A DNA stretch of 64,000 bases from Sphagnum compactum. Lineage: Eukaryota; Bryophyta; Sphagnopsida; Sphagnales. The stretch is from assembly GCA_965153455.1 (NCBI GenBank), contig OZ234497.1, forward strand, positions 17,229,872 to 17,293,871, read 5' to 3'. Of this stretch, positions 21,781 through 34,405 are shown piece after piece. Every line of letters starts with the position of its first letter. The first letter of the stretch is position 1. Made by a program: the position numbers and the translations under genes. The notes beneath the pieces were generated by a model, which had not been told where the DNA came from, did no database searches, and saw nothing but the letters and a program-made list of their open reading frames with translations.

Positions 21781-22743
21781 GAAACTAGGGAAAAAAAGTA
21801 AAAATTACGTGAGTAAAAATATAGGGTGCAATATATTGGTTATTGGGTAAAAGTTATAAATTAATTAGCTAAAAAATAGGGTACATTTTATTCAAACAAT
21901 CAATTTAATTATGATATAGTGTATTTAATAATATGAAATAATGGATTATAATTTATATAGGGTGACTTTAATATGTATATATTAGAAAATTAAATAACAA
22001 TAGGGTGATAAAAAATAGGTTGGACAATTATTTAATACCCCCTTAAAAATGGTCCTTTGACACATGTAAATCCCAAATTTTATACTAAGTGTCCCCCAAG
22101 GAATGTGCCAAGTGTTGGAACATTCCAACAATCCTCAAATGTTCCTCTACCCCCTAACTTAAAGATCTAGGGGTTTGTGGTGTTTGAAAGGTTGAAATAC
22201 CTCTTCTAGATCTTTTAGTATATGGCACTATATTTCTGGAAATCCCATAGTGAGCTCCTTTTTCATAAAAACATGTTGATGATGATGGCACATCCTCTTA
22301 TTGTGTAAAAAATACAATTTGAAGATGTACCTATTTTTGTGGTGATGGAGATTGTGATTTATGTGGGGACCACCCAGCAAGGTCCGGTTCCAGAAATGGA
22401 GATTGTATCCTCTATTCTTGTTGTGGTTCCATTGGATACTCAATCTATGAAGCCAAGTGTCCATTAGGGCCTAGAATGTATTTCTCCTACTTGGCATGTA
22501 ACTTTGCCCTTGGAGCAAGCTTTGGTGACCTTGGTTTCTCTACTAGTTCCTGAGGTTATTGTTGCTTTGGAATAATAAAGGTTGTTAATTCTGGAGTTCG
22601 ATGTAGAATGGCTGCACAAAATTTTGTGCTTTGATCATAACCATACTTTAACTCATATTTTCACCTTCTTGAATGAGGCTTCTAAGACATTATATTAACC
22701 AAGGAAATGTTAAATTTGGGACACACAATAGAAATATCCATAA

Positions 22744-22950
22744 CGTCACCCTATCTTCGCCTTTTCTTTCACCCCATATCCCCTTTTTTAGAGGTATCCA
22801 CAAAGTAAGGAAATTTTATTAAGTCTCAGTGTGAAATGTTGAAATTAAGCATTTAATGCACATGATTTGAGAATAATTATAGTAGTTGTATAGGTAGGAG
22901 TAGTGAAAATATATGTAGTAGCAGTGGAGGCACTCAGGCAAAAATAAAGA
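22744..22950. repeat. Dispersed repeat, copy 2
   Basis: Diverged copy of 18319-18535 in the same orientation. Confidence 0.7.
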
Positions 22951-25900
22951 CATGATGAAACTCAGTTTACCACCAAATCAATGGAGAAACTAATTTGGGT
23001 ACTTTAAATTTGTAAAATTTTCATTCCTAGTTATGCATTTGATGCCCAATTATGTTGAAACTAGCTATTCTTGCTCCCTAATTGTGTGATTTTATGGATA
23101 ACTCTAATATTGGTGTGCCTTTCACCCTCTTGAGTGTCAATGTATGCACAACAATTTTTTTTCATTTTTTCATTTTTTTTCTATTGATATTTGGTGTTTC
23201 CCCCAAGTATCATAGGATAAAAAATGAAAAGAATGAGGCCAGGCCTTTCAAAAGTGAAAATGCCCGTCAAAGTGCATGTTTCACATTTACAAAATGATCC
23301 ACCTTTTGCAGAGGAAAGATTCCACTCGATAAGGTGACCTGCTAATGCATGTAATTCTTTTGCCAAAGCTTTACATGGCCAAAAACCAAGAAATGTTAAA
23401 TTTGGGGCACCATATCTATACTGGTAGGGTTGAATTACCCATCACCAAAAAAATTCCAATATTTTCCTTGTTCCTTAGACATATTGAGCAATTTTTGTGT
23501 TAATGCAAGCACAAACTGAAGGGTTACAAATGTTTTTTGAGCGTCAAAAGTAAAGGAGCAACATAGAAAACACAATAAGAGGATGAATGATTGTTTACTT
23601 TTTAAAAAATTTAAAAATAGTTCTAATCCTCTTTCTAATTCTAGCCTCATATTTCCTTCACTTTTAGTCCATTTTGAGTGATTAAAAACCTGATGGGTGC
23701 CTTAGCTAGGTCTTCACAAAATTTCTTTATTCCAAAGACTAAGCTGCAACAATCAAAAATTTGAAGCTCAAAATCCTAATCTATTTTTATTTACCCATCA
23801 TCAAACATTCCTCCCCTTACTTTAAAGACCCCATATCTTTCCCACTCCTTTATTGAATTGAACAAGTTTTGCGACATTGGAAACGCAAGGTGGAAGGCTA
23901 CAAATGTTCTTAGAACTCTAAAAGCAGAAAAACAATGTGTGAGGATTCAACCTTCTTTGAGTTCTTTAGTGTTTGCTCATTGGACTATCTACTAAGTAAG
24001 GAATAACATTGACAATCATGAATACATTATGAATGTGAAAAGCCCTCCCATGAGGCTAGCCCATGCAAACAGGCCTTCCTGCCATATGAGCCTACTTCAA
24101 TTTTTTTGTCGAGTAGCCTAGAAATAAGGCAATTTCGCCCCCAAACTTGGGCTACCCACCTTTTATGAACCAACAACCACATTGGTACCATGGGCCTGGG
24201 ATACTTGGTGGACACACCAGGTATCAATGACCTAGAGCCCTAAGAGCCAGCCCCAAGCTACTCCTAAGGCTCTACCTTACACTTTCACTTTCTTCAATAA
24301 AGCTTGTAGGTGACCCTTGAAATGTTAGACTTGGACTCAAAAAAACACCTAATTTAGTTTTCATACACATGATAGTGATAAAATGTTTAGAAACAACCAT
24401 GGTATTATAACCTAAAAGGGGTCCGGGCCTATGAGGTTTAATTTTTATTTAAATCCCCACTTGTACATAGGTGCCCAAAAATGTACACCCAAACACCCAC
24501 ACAACTTCCTAATACTCATGGACAACAAAAAGATGAAACCCTCATGAATTTTGAGCTAGGATCGCCCATGCGCCTAAAACTTGGTCTTTATGTGGGCTAT
24601 ACCCAATGGGGAGTTTTCCACACATGTTTAAAGATCTTGTTCAACACGGTTTACTCACCAAAATCACACGAGTTTCTTCGTACACACTAATCCAACATCA
24701 CAAGGGCAATAATGTTTATTCTCACAAACACCCATTACATCAATGTTATTCCCATATCCTCACACAAGGTAACAACGCAAGATTAACAAAAATTACAATT
24801 ATCTATGGCAAGGCCCCACCCACAACCCCCCTTACATACTAGCAAGGAGGAATGGACGGATTATTACCTCCATTCATCCACATCTATTAAACTACCACAT
24901 TCATCAACCACAAACCAATGGGATCATACCATTTATTATTTTCCTACAATTAACATCCATCTATGGATGGGTCCCTTCTTATTTGGAATCTACTTCCTAT
25001 GATCAAATCAAGCATCCTTGAATTATGTTTAATCTCAAAATTAATTATTACATAATTCATGAATCGAACATTAATCCTTGGTCAAAAGGTGCTCATGGTA
25101 AGGCCCAAGGTTGCATTATTTATTTCTACACAAATCCATCATCTTACCATTAAGGTTGGATTTATTTGGTATGTGTATTTTTACTCCCCCTTCCATCTCC
25201 AACCTTTTTTTGGTGTTACAATATCAGCGGAGTGTAGGTTCACCCAAGACCTATCAATAAACTTTTGTATAGTGGTGGTGGTGATGCATTTTCCAATTTG
25301 TCTATATCATGTCCTCCCTCTACTTCCATTAATTGCATCAATCTGTGTGTTTTGGAGCTTGGATTTCAAGGAATTGGATTGTAACCAATGATTTTTTTTG
25401 TGGCCAATTTTTGAGTGTTTTTTGGAGCAAAAATTAGATACTTTTGTGAAATTTAAAAATTGAAAACACACACACACAAACACACACAAGTCATAACTGA
25501 AGTGGAACTTGATGATGCCATATGTTTCAACAACTTCTTATTCACAAATATAACACTTCATATTGATGTACATGAATAGGTGCTAAACACATGTCATGTG
25601 TCTTAATTTTCCTTCTTGGAGCATGTGTATGTGTTTTTGGAAATTTTTATGTTCAAATTTATGGAAATAAAAAAGTTTCAGCAACCTTCTATAATTGTTG
25701 ATTACCTACTAGAACTTCATATAGAATATTTGGTGAATTTATTTACATTTTTGAAACTTGGCAATTAGAAAACCCAAGAAAAATTAGTTTTACCATTTTG
25801 AACAATCACCCAAAGATAAAAACATAGGCACCATGCTTCTTCCCATTCATAATTGTCTAACATTTTACTATGTCACAATCTTATTGTTAGTATTGGTGGT

Positions 25901-28439
25901 TCAATCTTCCTAGCTGAAAATAGTTTACATTACAAGGCCCTGTACAAAGACTCTAGCTTGACCTAGCGACTTATCTGAAAATGCTAAAATACCCCTAATG
26001 AGCTTTGACTGGGCATCCTTGTAGTGCCCTATGTGTGGAACCATGCAATTTTCATCAGATGTTTTCAAAGAGTTGAATCACACAAGTTTTCGATTAATGC
26101 TTTTGTGGGGTGTCCTTGTGGCATTTTGTGTACAACCATGCAAGGTTTGATCAATGTTCTAAGAAAAAAAAAAAATGTACACTGAAAGACATTGCTATTG
26201 TAAATGTTATGAAGGAAGTAGGTGATAGGTACTATTTTTTCTTCCATGACGGCATTGGTTTTAACTCAATGACGAACTTCAAAACATTCAATTTTCCTTG
26301 TCCTTAAGGCATTCCAACATTTATTTTACACCCTATGTTAATTAATAGCACTTTCAAATTACAACAATGATTGTTCTTGAAAATTGCATCCCATCGTTGA
26401 GCCTACATATTAAAAATGGATATCAAGATTTCAAAAATGTTTAATGGGCCCAACATTGCTCACACACATATTAGGACCACACCCACACCTATCAAGTGTG
26501 TTCCTTGACATATGTAGCAATTGACATCATGGCATGCACAAAACATGGCATCATTAACCATCACCAAAAGTCCAAAAACAAGAAGAAAACGAATAATGGC
26601 AACGAAGATGTGCGCATATTTTGTGTTTCAACAAAAAAAAGGAGTTGAACAAAATTTGATCCCAATTGAATATCAACATCATCAAACCAACAAAACCAAG
26701 TTATGCCCCCTCTAACAAACATAGAAAATTTGGAATCTAAAGAGAATGTTGCAAACTAGTGAAAATGCAAGCCAAGGCAAGAGTACGTGTAAGAAAACAA
26801 ACCTCACTTCATTGTAACTCGTTGTTGTTTTTTAAAGCCCAATAATGTTCAATGAGGTCATTATGTAATTTGTAATGAGTGTCAAGATTTTTAATCTTTC
26901 TATTGCTTTGGGTTTACTCATTTTTTATGAACCCACACTTGATGGGAATATTATCAACATCAAACCAATGTTCCAATCTATATTTTCCTTGTTTTTTGTA
27001 ATCATGTTGTGCATGATTACATATGCATATATAATGTCAAAAACCACATGATTTTGATCACATTGTTTGCACAAGTTTTGAATAATCACAAACTTGTTTT
27101 GTAGCACCTTGAAGCTTTGCTTTACATTCTTTCATACTACCTCCAATTGATAGGTGAAATGTTTTTGCTTCTCACCTTGCAATTCATTCACATTCTACAC
27201 AAAGATTAACCTTCGTTGTCAACAAGAAAATAATAATTTGAATAATGATTCCCATTCACTTGAAATTCAATGTCATTACCTCCACCACACAACAAGTTAC
27301 AAACCAATGAAAACATGTCCAAGACATTCACATCATTGCCAAAACCAAATATTCTTATTTGCAATTGCTTTTAGGATTCTAGAAATTTTGTTTTCGTTAA
27401 TAATTTGAAATTGTTCTGCATTTGGCCACTTCTTCCATCTACAATGGGTGTAGTCAAAGGAAATGAACACACCTAGAAAACTTGTTGCCACATATTTTAT
27501 GTCAAGTTGTCACTTGAGATTAGCTCAAATTGATTGTCACAAATAAACTAGCTCAAATACCTCTTGCATTATTTTCATGAATCACTTCAAACTTTCCACG
27601 ATTTTATTTTTTCCCGTGCAACAATATTCCTATAGTGCATTAATTGTGGCCATAAGCAAACATTTGAACAACCACAATACATTTTTGTAAAGCAAACAAG
27701 CCCATGGTTTCACAAGCATCTCATTGTTGCATGAAGTATCCATCATGCCCACTCATAGAAACAAGAATTTGAAGGAACAAAGAGCATTTCATCTTGTAAA
27801 AGTGATGAAACTACTAATCATCGTAGATAAGGTTCTCAAAAAGAAATTGATCATGATTTTTCACTAAGGTACTAATCTTTCACAATATTTGGTCAACGAC
27901 TATTAAGGGTTTTTCTATCCCTTTAGTTTTACATACTTTCTTCAAATTTTTAATTTTGGTTTATTGAAATTATCAACAAGCATCTCCAAATCTAAAATAT
28001 TAAAACACAAGAAGCATAGAAGTCTCTTGTTTATTCATAAAAAACAACTATTCTAAAGTTTGCATTCCAAAAATAAAAAGGAAAATCTTCCAAAAAAAAT
28101 CCAAGTAAAATTGTTTCAGAATCAAAAAAATTCCAAGAGTTACAAAAAACTAAAGATCCTCCCTCAATCTATTTCTAAGTCCTCTTAATTTTACCAACTC
28201 ATAGTGTTGTTTCAACTTAAATAGTCATTAGCTAGTATGAACTTCAAAATTAAAATAATAAGTTACTGGTCATAAGTTCAAATCAATCTATTTTGTTAAT
28301 CAATTGATTATTGTAATAGATCAATTACTAGTAAATCGGTTAATTTAAGACCTATTAACCAAAAACTAAAATAGTTTTAAGTTATACTACCCCATTGGTT
28401 ACCAATTGGTTTAACTAGTTATACATATTGAAAAATTGG
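22951..28439. other. Long AT-rich region without supported genes
   Basis: Only short open frames with no recognisable content. A CA microsatellite lies at about 25465-25490. No RNA gene was identified by eye. Confidence 0.45.
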
Positions 28440-28490
28440 GTTAACATTATCCCCCCTTTAAAACCAAATTTTGTCTTCAAAATTAGTCCC
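28440..28490 (-). mobile_element. Polypurine tract and LTR start of a decayed Ty3/gypsy-like element
   Basis: On the - strand, GAAGACAAAATTTGG is followed by TTTTAAAGGGGGGATAA and then TGTTAACCC. In plant Ty3/gypsy elements the end of pol typically reads 'gaggacaaaat...' just before a G-rich polypurine tract and the 3' LTR. The LTR would start at 28446 and extend to lower coordinates; its far end and partner are not identifiable. Degraded internal sequence probably occupies 28490-29100. Confidence 0.45.
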
Positions 28491-29100
28491 TTTAAATTAC
28501 CTATTTAACACTTGCAACTAAATCATCAACATATTGTTCACCCATAGTGTCAACACGTTCAACCAAAGGAACTGGTTAAGATTCTGGCTTCTCAATAAGA
28601 GGTGTGTCCTTTAGTATTAATATCTGGAGTCTTAAAAACTTCAAAGGCATGGGTAACATTGTCAATCAAAGTAACCCCTACCTACTCCAATCTCTAGTAT
28701 AACTAATGGTATAGGTTTTGGAGTGACAGGTTCGTCCAAGGATTCTACTTAAGTGCTAACAATTACAATAGGTACTTCCATAGGTTTTGTGGCCAAGGGT
28801 AAAGTATAAGAAATATTGGCCATCTTTGCTCCTCCTCTGATGGGCTCATGTTCCTCATTAGTAATAACAACAAGTTCACTCCAAGAACTTGTAGCTACAA
28901 TAGTTGCTTGCACAGATGAAATTTTCTAGAAAACATTAACAAGTACATCAACTAGTTTGCTAGTAACCTGGTCATATTTATAGCCTTCAAAATGTAACTC
29001 GTATACAACTAGTTCATTCAGGTAAGCTTCTGAGGTGTAAGGCACCTTATTTTGCTCTTGTTGTGAGTCCTGTGGCCAAGGGCCCTCCTAATGTGAGACA

Positions 29101-29659
29101 CTGGAATCTTATGCTAAGTCCACTGGGTTATGAGGTACTGACAAGTATTGGCATGCAGAGAGAGTGAACCCTGCATTTTCCAATATCAACTGATAGCCAT
29201 TCCTGTTGGTCCTGTACCTGCTAACCTTTCTCATGACACAGTTGATGGTATATGGATTTACTACAATCACAGATGTTAGGTTGCATGCACAATTGTGCAG
29301 TGTCTCCAATGGCATTATTAGCACTTTTGTTGAAGCATGTGGCGACATAGGACATAAGAGGAAAGATTTGTACTTGATGGAAAATGAGCAAGTGATCATG
29401 AAGAGATGCGCCCAAGCTGCAATAAGAGATTTCCTGTCGTGGGACTTTTGTCATTCAGTTGGTGCATCAGTCACAGCTGCTTTAAACCACTTTGTAGGTA
29501 GGGTTGTTATATGTATTGGAATATGGAAGCAAATGATCCAATTAGACGACAGTAGTCATCTGCAGTAAGTGCTGGAATGGAAATGCTAGTATAGACTGCA
29601 ATCCTGGTAAATGAAAGTAGATGTTTTCTCGCTGTCATTGTCCTCAGTGCTCAAACTGT
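29101..29659. other. Interval with one unassigned 120-codon open frame
   Basis: A + strand open frame at 29206-29568 has no recognisable motif, and its antisense frames are also open. There is not enough to call a gene. Confidence 0.25.
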
Positions 29660-30430
29660 TGATTCCCTTCGATGGCAGTGAAGGAAGATAACTGTGGTTG
29701 GCCACCTCTTTATCTTTATGGTACTTTGCTACCTTTTATGGGGGTCAACAACACACGAATTAGAAAGATCAAAGGTTTGTTGCATGATTTCCTTTGGTTG
29801 GGAAGTAGCAAGAGGTCCAAATGTGGTGTTAGTTGGGCTAACTCTTGTGCCAAGAAACGAATAGGTCAGTTATAGCTTGTTGACCTAAAAGAACCTATTC
29901 ATGCACTCATGCCAAATGGGTAGTTTGTGCTCTAAGAACAAATGGTTCCAATTTGAAATTCCTTTTAAGATATTGATTAACAACTACTAGGCTAAACAAA
30001 CTCTTTAGATGGGGAAGACACATTAAATGGGCTTTTGTTGATAAGTTTGTTATAGGCATGATTTCAAAATATGGAGGCATGCCATGAAAGCTTGGAAGAA
30101 ATCGTTCCCCCATGTTCATTTGACTTCGGCCACTAGCAAATCTCAACTCCACCAATCTCTATGGTGGGAGAAAGACTTCAAAGGTAATCTATGAGTCTTC
30201 TCGCTAGCAGGAAAGATGTGAGAACGTTTTGTGACCTCTGGGACAACATTCTCAACCACCTTATCTTAGTAGATAAGGTCAAAAAAAGATTTGAGCTCAC
30301 TTAAGAGGGAAGTGAAATATGACTTACAATCACCCAATCACTAGCTCATAAGAAAATTGACCTCCTTCAAACTCAAGTAGGCATGCTTCAAGGTGACTGG
30401 ATAGCTGGGGTGTATCAAGTTCAAGATGAC
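29660..30430 (+). mobile_element. LINE remnant, C-terminal region after the reverse transcriptase
   Basis: The segment at 29672-29875 encodes KIKGLLHDFLWLGSSKRSKC followed by VSWANSCAKK, the well-known block downstream of the catalytic RT domain in plant LINEs. Downstream, in interrupted frames, NMEACHESLEEIVPP and TFCDLWDNILNHLI continue the family pattern. Many stops are present and there is no upstream RT, so it is a short dead fragment, on the opposite strand to the LINE at 16320-18145. Confidence 0.65.
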
Positions 30431-31373
30431 AACTTACCTACTAGAGTCTTCCATGTTTAGGATGGAATCTTTATTCATAGCACACAAGCCCAAAACTAAC
30501 TTTGCATTGCTAATTAGACAAAATGTTATAAGGTGGGGCCCCAATCCAAAATTCTTAGCCCAATTGTGTGGTCTAATAATGATCACAGTTTGCTTCATAA
30601 TTTCATTTACTAGAATGCCATTGTGAGTGAGATTACAAAGAGCCCCACTAAAAAGTCTTTCCTCTTGTTTACAAGAACCTAAAGGAAATGTTCTTTGACC
30701 CATGACAATGGAAGTGGATGGATGGGGCTAGCTTAAAACTGCTCAGCTAAGCAAGGATGTTCATAGCATTTTAAACTATTAAACAACAAATATGTTATGA
30801 AGAAGAAGCCAACTAAGGATAGATGGAAAGGTGAATTCCAAGGAATGTATATTTTCTAGTGGACTAAAGTATGGAACTTTAGTTGACATCCAGATTGAAG
30901 GACTTAGGAGAAACTACAATATAACCACCTTGGAGGAACATTTGAAAATGGAGAGGGTAGACAAGAAGAAGCTATTGGATAGGTTGAGCGAGTTGAGTGA
31001 TGAGGTATTTACCTTCATGCACCACCAAGGTATCCAAGGGGTAGAGTAGGATCACCAGGAGGATGTCCTGCAATGACATTGTAATTGTCACAAGAGATAG
31101 TAGTTTAGCTTGTAGTCCCAAACAAACTTGCTCATAGGGACATTAGTGCCCAAATTGCAAGAACAATTATTACAATGGAAAAGGTTGTCAAGTAAAGAAA
31201 AAAAAAAACAACATGAAAACACATGAGGGTAAGGCATGTTTTATGTTCGCTTATCATTTTGCAACATTTATCGTCTTGCAGCAATTAATGTCATGTTGTA
31301 ACTACCATTTTCTACATACTTGAAAGAAAAACCAGAATGCTTCATGTAGTTATTGCCGACCATCTACACACCT

Positions 31374-32740
31374 CACTATAAGAAAACCTTGCTTTTCAGA
31401 AAGCCAACTTGATCGAAGTGTCCACATTGACTCAAGGGTATGTTCATTTTGATTAAAGGTTTGGGGCATGAAAAACACATGTTACATTTGACCAATACAT
31501 TTGACTAAAGTGACATTTTTGACCAAATGTCAAGCCAAAGATCTGGTCAAAATGGACAAATGCCCATCAAAACGGCCATGGCTTAGTCAAATTGGCCATA
31601 TTGAATGGATAGGGTTTAGTCAAATTGACCATCCTGATTTGACCTTTAATCAAATTAACCATTATGATTTAACACTTAGTCAAATGAACCATATTCATTT
31701 GATGATTTAGGCTATTTGTTAAACCTAGGCTACCTACTTAACCTAACATAACTAGTAGGTTAAGCTAGGCCTAGACTACCTTTCTAACCTAACATAATTA
31801 ATAGGCTAATAGGCTATTTGTTAAGTAATAACCTAACTAACAGCGTAATTTGGTAACCTAGCCTAAACCTATCTAATAGGTTACCTAGAACGTAACCTAG
31901 GACTACTAAGTAACTTATAACTAGGTAGTGTAAACCTTTTAAGTAGGTATCCTAAGTGATTTAAGCTTATTAGGTAGACCTATTAGCCATGTAGGTATCC
32001 TACTAACCTAGGCCTTTTATAGGTATGTAGCCTAGGCCTATTAGGTAAATAACATAAGCCACTTAGGCCTAGTAGATAGGTAGCTTATCCTACTAGTTAA
32101 GTAAGTAGCTTAGGCCACTTAAGCCTAATAGGTATAAGGTAGCTTAACCTAGGTTATCAAAGTTTACTTGGTAATTACATACATAACATAGGCCATTTAG
32201 GCCTACAAAATTAATAGCTTAACTTAGGCCACTTAAGCCTACTAGGTATATATGTAGCTTATCTTAGGCCACCTAGGCCTACATGGTAGCTAGCCTAACC
32301 TAAGCCTAATAGGTAGGTATGTAGCTTAACCTAAGTTACCTAAATAGGTATGTGGCCTAACCTAGGCTATTTAGGACTATTAGGTAGGTACGTAGCCTAA
32401 TTTAGATAGTTTAGGTTAGCATAACCTAAGCTTATAAGTAGGTAGAGTAGGGTAAGTAAGGTAATTAATTAATATTTTCACATTAATTTGAAATAAAATA
32501 ATTTAATATATTTTGGTTACTACCCAAATTATATTATTATCACGATGGTTCAATAAAAAAATCCTAGTAAAAAAAACCCAGTCAAAAGACTAACCAAAAA
32601 GACCTAGTCAAAATGGTCGGGTCCAAATTGATTTGTCCAAAATGGCACTTTGGTCAAGTTGGACATGGGGGCAAAAAAACCATATCGGGGGTTTTTTGGA
32701 CCAAAATTCTCAGTCAAAGAAGTCGGGATTTCTTGTAGTG
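31374..32740. mobile_element. CACTA-like non-autonomous element
   Basis: The left end reads CACTATAAGAAAA (31374) and the right end TTTCTTGTAGTG (to 32740), so both ends begin CACTAYAAGAAA when read inward. This is the terminal signature of plant CACTA (En/Spm) transposons. Flanking trinucleotides are CCT and CGT, a target duplication with one mismatch. Subterminal sequence on both sides carries repeated TGACC/GGTCAAA motifs, also typical of CACTA elements. No transposase is encoded, and the interior is the degenerate repeat described separately. Confidence 0.6.
31710..32450. repeat. Degenerate CCTAGG/TAGGTA tandem repeat
   Basis: Over 700 bp of variable units built from CTAGGCC, TAGGTAGG, TATGTAGC and TTAACCTA words, with no strict period. 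The words are largely self-complementary, so single strands could fold extensively. A similar array occurs at 58840-59060 inside another CACTA-like element. Confidence 0.75.
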
Positions 32741-33710
32741 CGTTTTATAAATGTTGTTTACCATTCGTAGCACTTATGGACCTTTTGTAACTGTTGCCTA
32801 TTATTTGCAATAACTCCAGATACCCTCTACAAACCTTAAATCTAATGGCTACCTCTATTGTTCCATTCTAGCAACTATCATCATGTAGTAGAATGCATTT
32901 TCTACTTTAGAACTAGAATACAAAATAAATCATATTCTAATTTTATAAAAGAAAAAAACTAATACATAAGAGTAACAAAGCTCTATATAAACTTACTAAG
33001 AATTACTTTCCTTCTTTTTTTATCACATTCTAAGTAGAACACACACTATATTAACCTTCAACCATTTTCCATTACATAAGGACAAATATTATTTTTTCCC
33101 ATGTTTTTTTCCTTTTCTTTTACACAAGAGTGTCACACACAAGCATTTTCTTAGTGATATAATGTCTAATGTTTCATGAATAATGGAAACAAATGATTTA
33201 ATTTTCTAATGAAATCCTTCACTCCTCCTAAAAAACAAATAAGGAACCAAAGAAAAATGCTCACCACAAAGGTTGAATCAATATCCTCCTAGATTTTTTA
33301 ATCCTTCTACATCTATTATCTTAATCCCTTCCACACATCCTAATCCATCCATCCTTTATTGACTTGGATTAATTAACCTAGATGGCTTCACCCTTTAGTA
33401 AATAAAAGATGGTAAGTAGGATATTTACCACTAATAACCAAATAGTTATTAGGATGCCCTTTTAAATGCACTAAATTAGGATATTATTTCTAGTAACTAA
33501 TATAATTTTGATTAAAATTCCTTCCATAATTAATTTCTAATTATTTTGTCCCATGTAGGTAGTTCATTGTATTGACAATATTAGAAACCACTTTCATTTT
33601 ATAATTCTCATGTGATTGTTTTGCTATTTGATGGTAACTACCATCCAATGACGGTACTACTATCTCTTAACGTCCATGGTGTTTAACCAACATAAGACAA
33701 TTTTTTACCC

Positions 33711-33758
33711 TTAACATTATCCTCCCCTCCATTTTGGATTTTGTCTCCAAAATTCTTG
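33711..33758 (-). mobile_element. Polypurine tract of a third decayed LTR element
   Basis: On the - strand, TTTTGGAGACAAAATCC runs into AAAATGGAGGGGAGGATAA and then TGTTAAGGG, the same arrangement as at 28440-28490. Internal sequence toward 34260 is too decayed to translate. Confidence 0.4.
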
Positions 33759-34260
33759 GCTTACAAATCCCAAGCGTGAAAATAGGACTACCATCCTTTG
33801 GAATCCAATCTCCTAGTTGCCTTGTGTCGTTTCCTACTAAGGTGGAATCGGCATACTACCATCCACCCATTCGTCATCCTTGAAGGTCATTGGAGGAGTT
33901 AGATGTGTTATACATCTTCCACAACCAAAACAAAGGTGACATAAAAGTAAAAATCACACTACCTCTTTCTGGGTGAAGGTAACCTCATGCACTTCTTTCC
34001 ACAATCGGTCCCATTAATTGTTTTGTTTTGGCCAAGTTTCTGCATCTAATTGTCCAACCACACTAATTACCAACTGTGGCTGCCTTGTGATGGTAATTAT
34101 CATCATCTGGTCTCCTTGTTTAACCAAGGACTACCAAGTTGTGATTTTTTGTTCTTGCCCCTTGGTAATCATGAAACATGATTTTGTAAAAGTTGGTGTT
34201 GTTCCTTCCTTTATGAAATGAACTTCCACCTCCATGGTCCTTTCCACCTCCTTCTCCTCC

Positions 34261-34405
34261 TTGGACAATAGATAATAGTCTATTTAGTCTTGATGTATTG
34301 TTGTTTCCTTGGACAACATATGATAATATGTTGAATCTTGATGTGTTGTTGTTTCATTGGACAACAGATGATAATATGTTGAATCTTGATGTGTTGTTGC
34401 CTTCT
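34261..34405. repeat. 48-bp tandem repeat, three copies
   Basis: Units start with TTGGACAA at 34261, 34309 and 34357 and end in TGATGTGTTGTTG. The second and third copies are almost identical. Confidence 0.85.

Noticed and set aside
29206-29568. 120-codon + strand frame as a gene
   Set aside because: No motif or splice context, antisense equally open, located beside LINE debris.
31710-32450. CRISPR-like or telomere-like array
   Set aside because: No constant repeat with unique spacers and no strict telomere unit. The words vary and the context is plant nuclear DNA.
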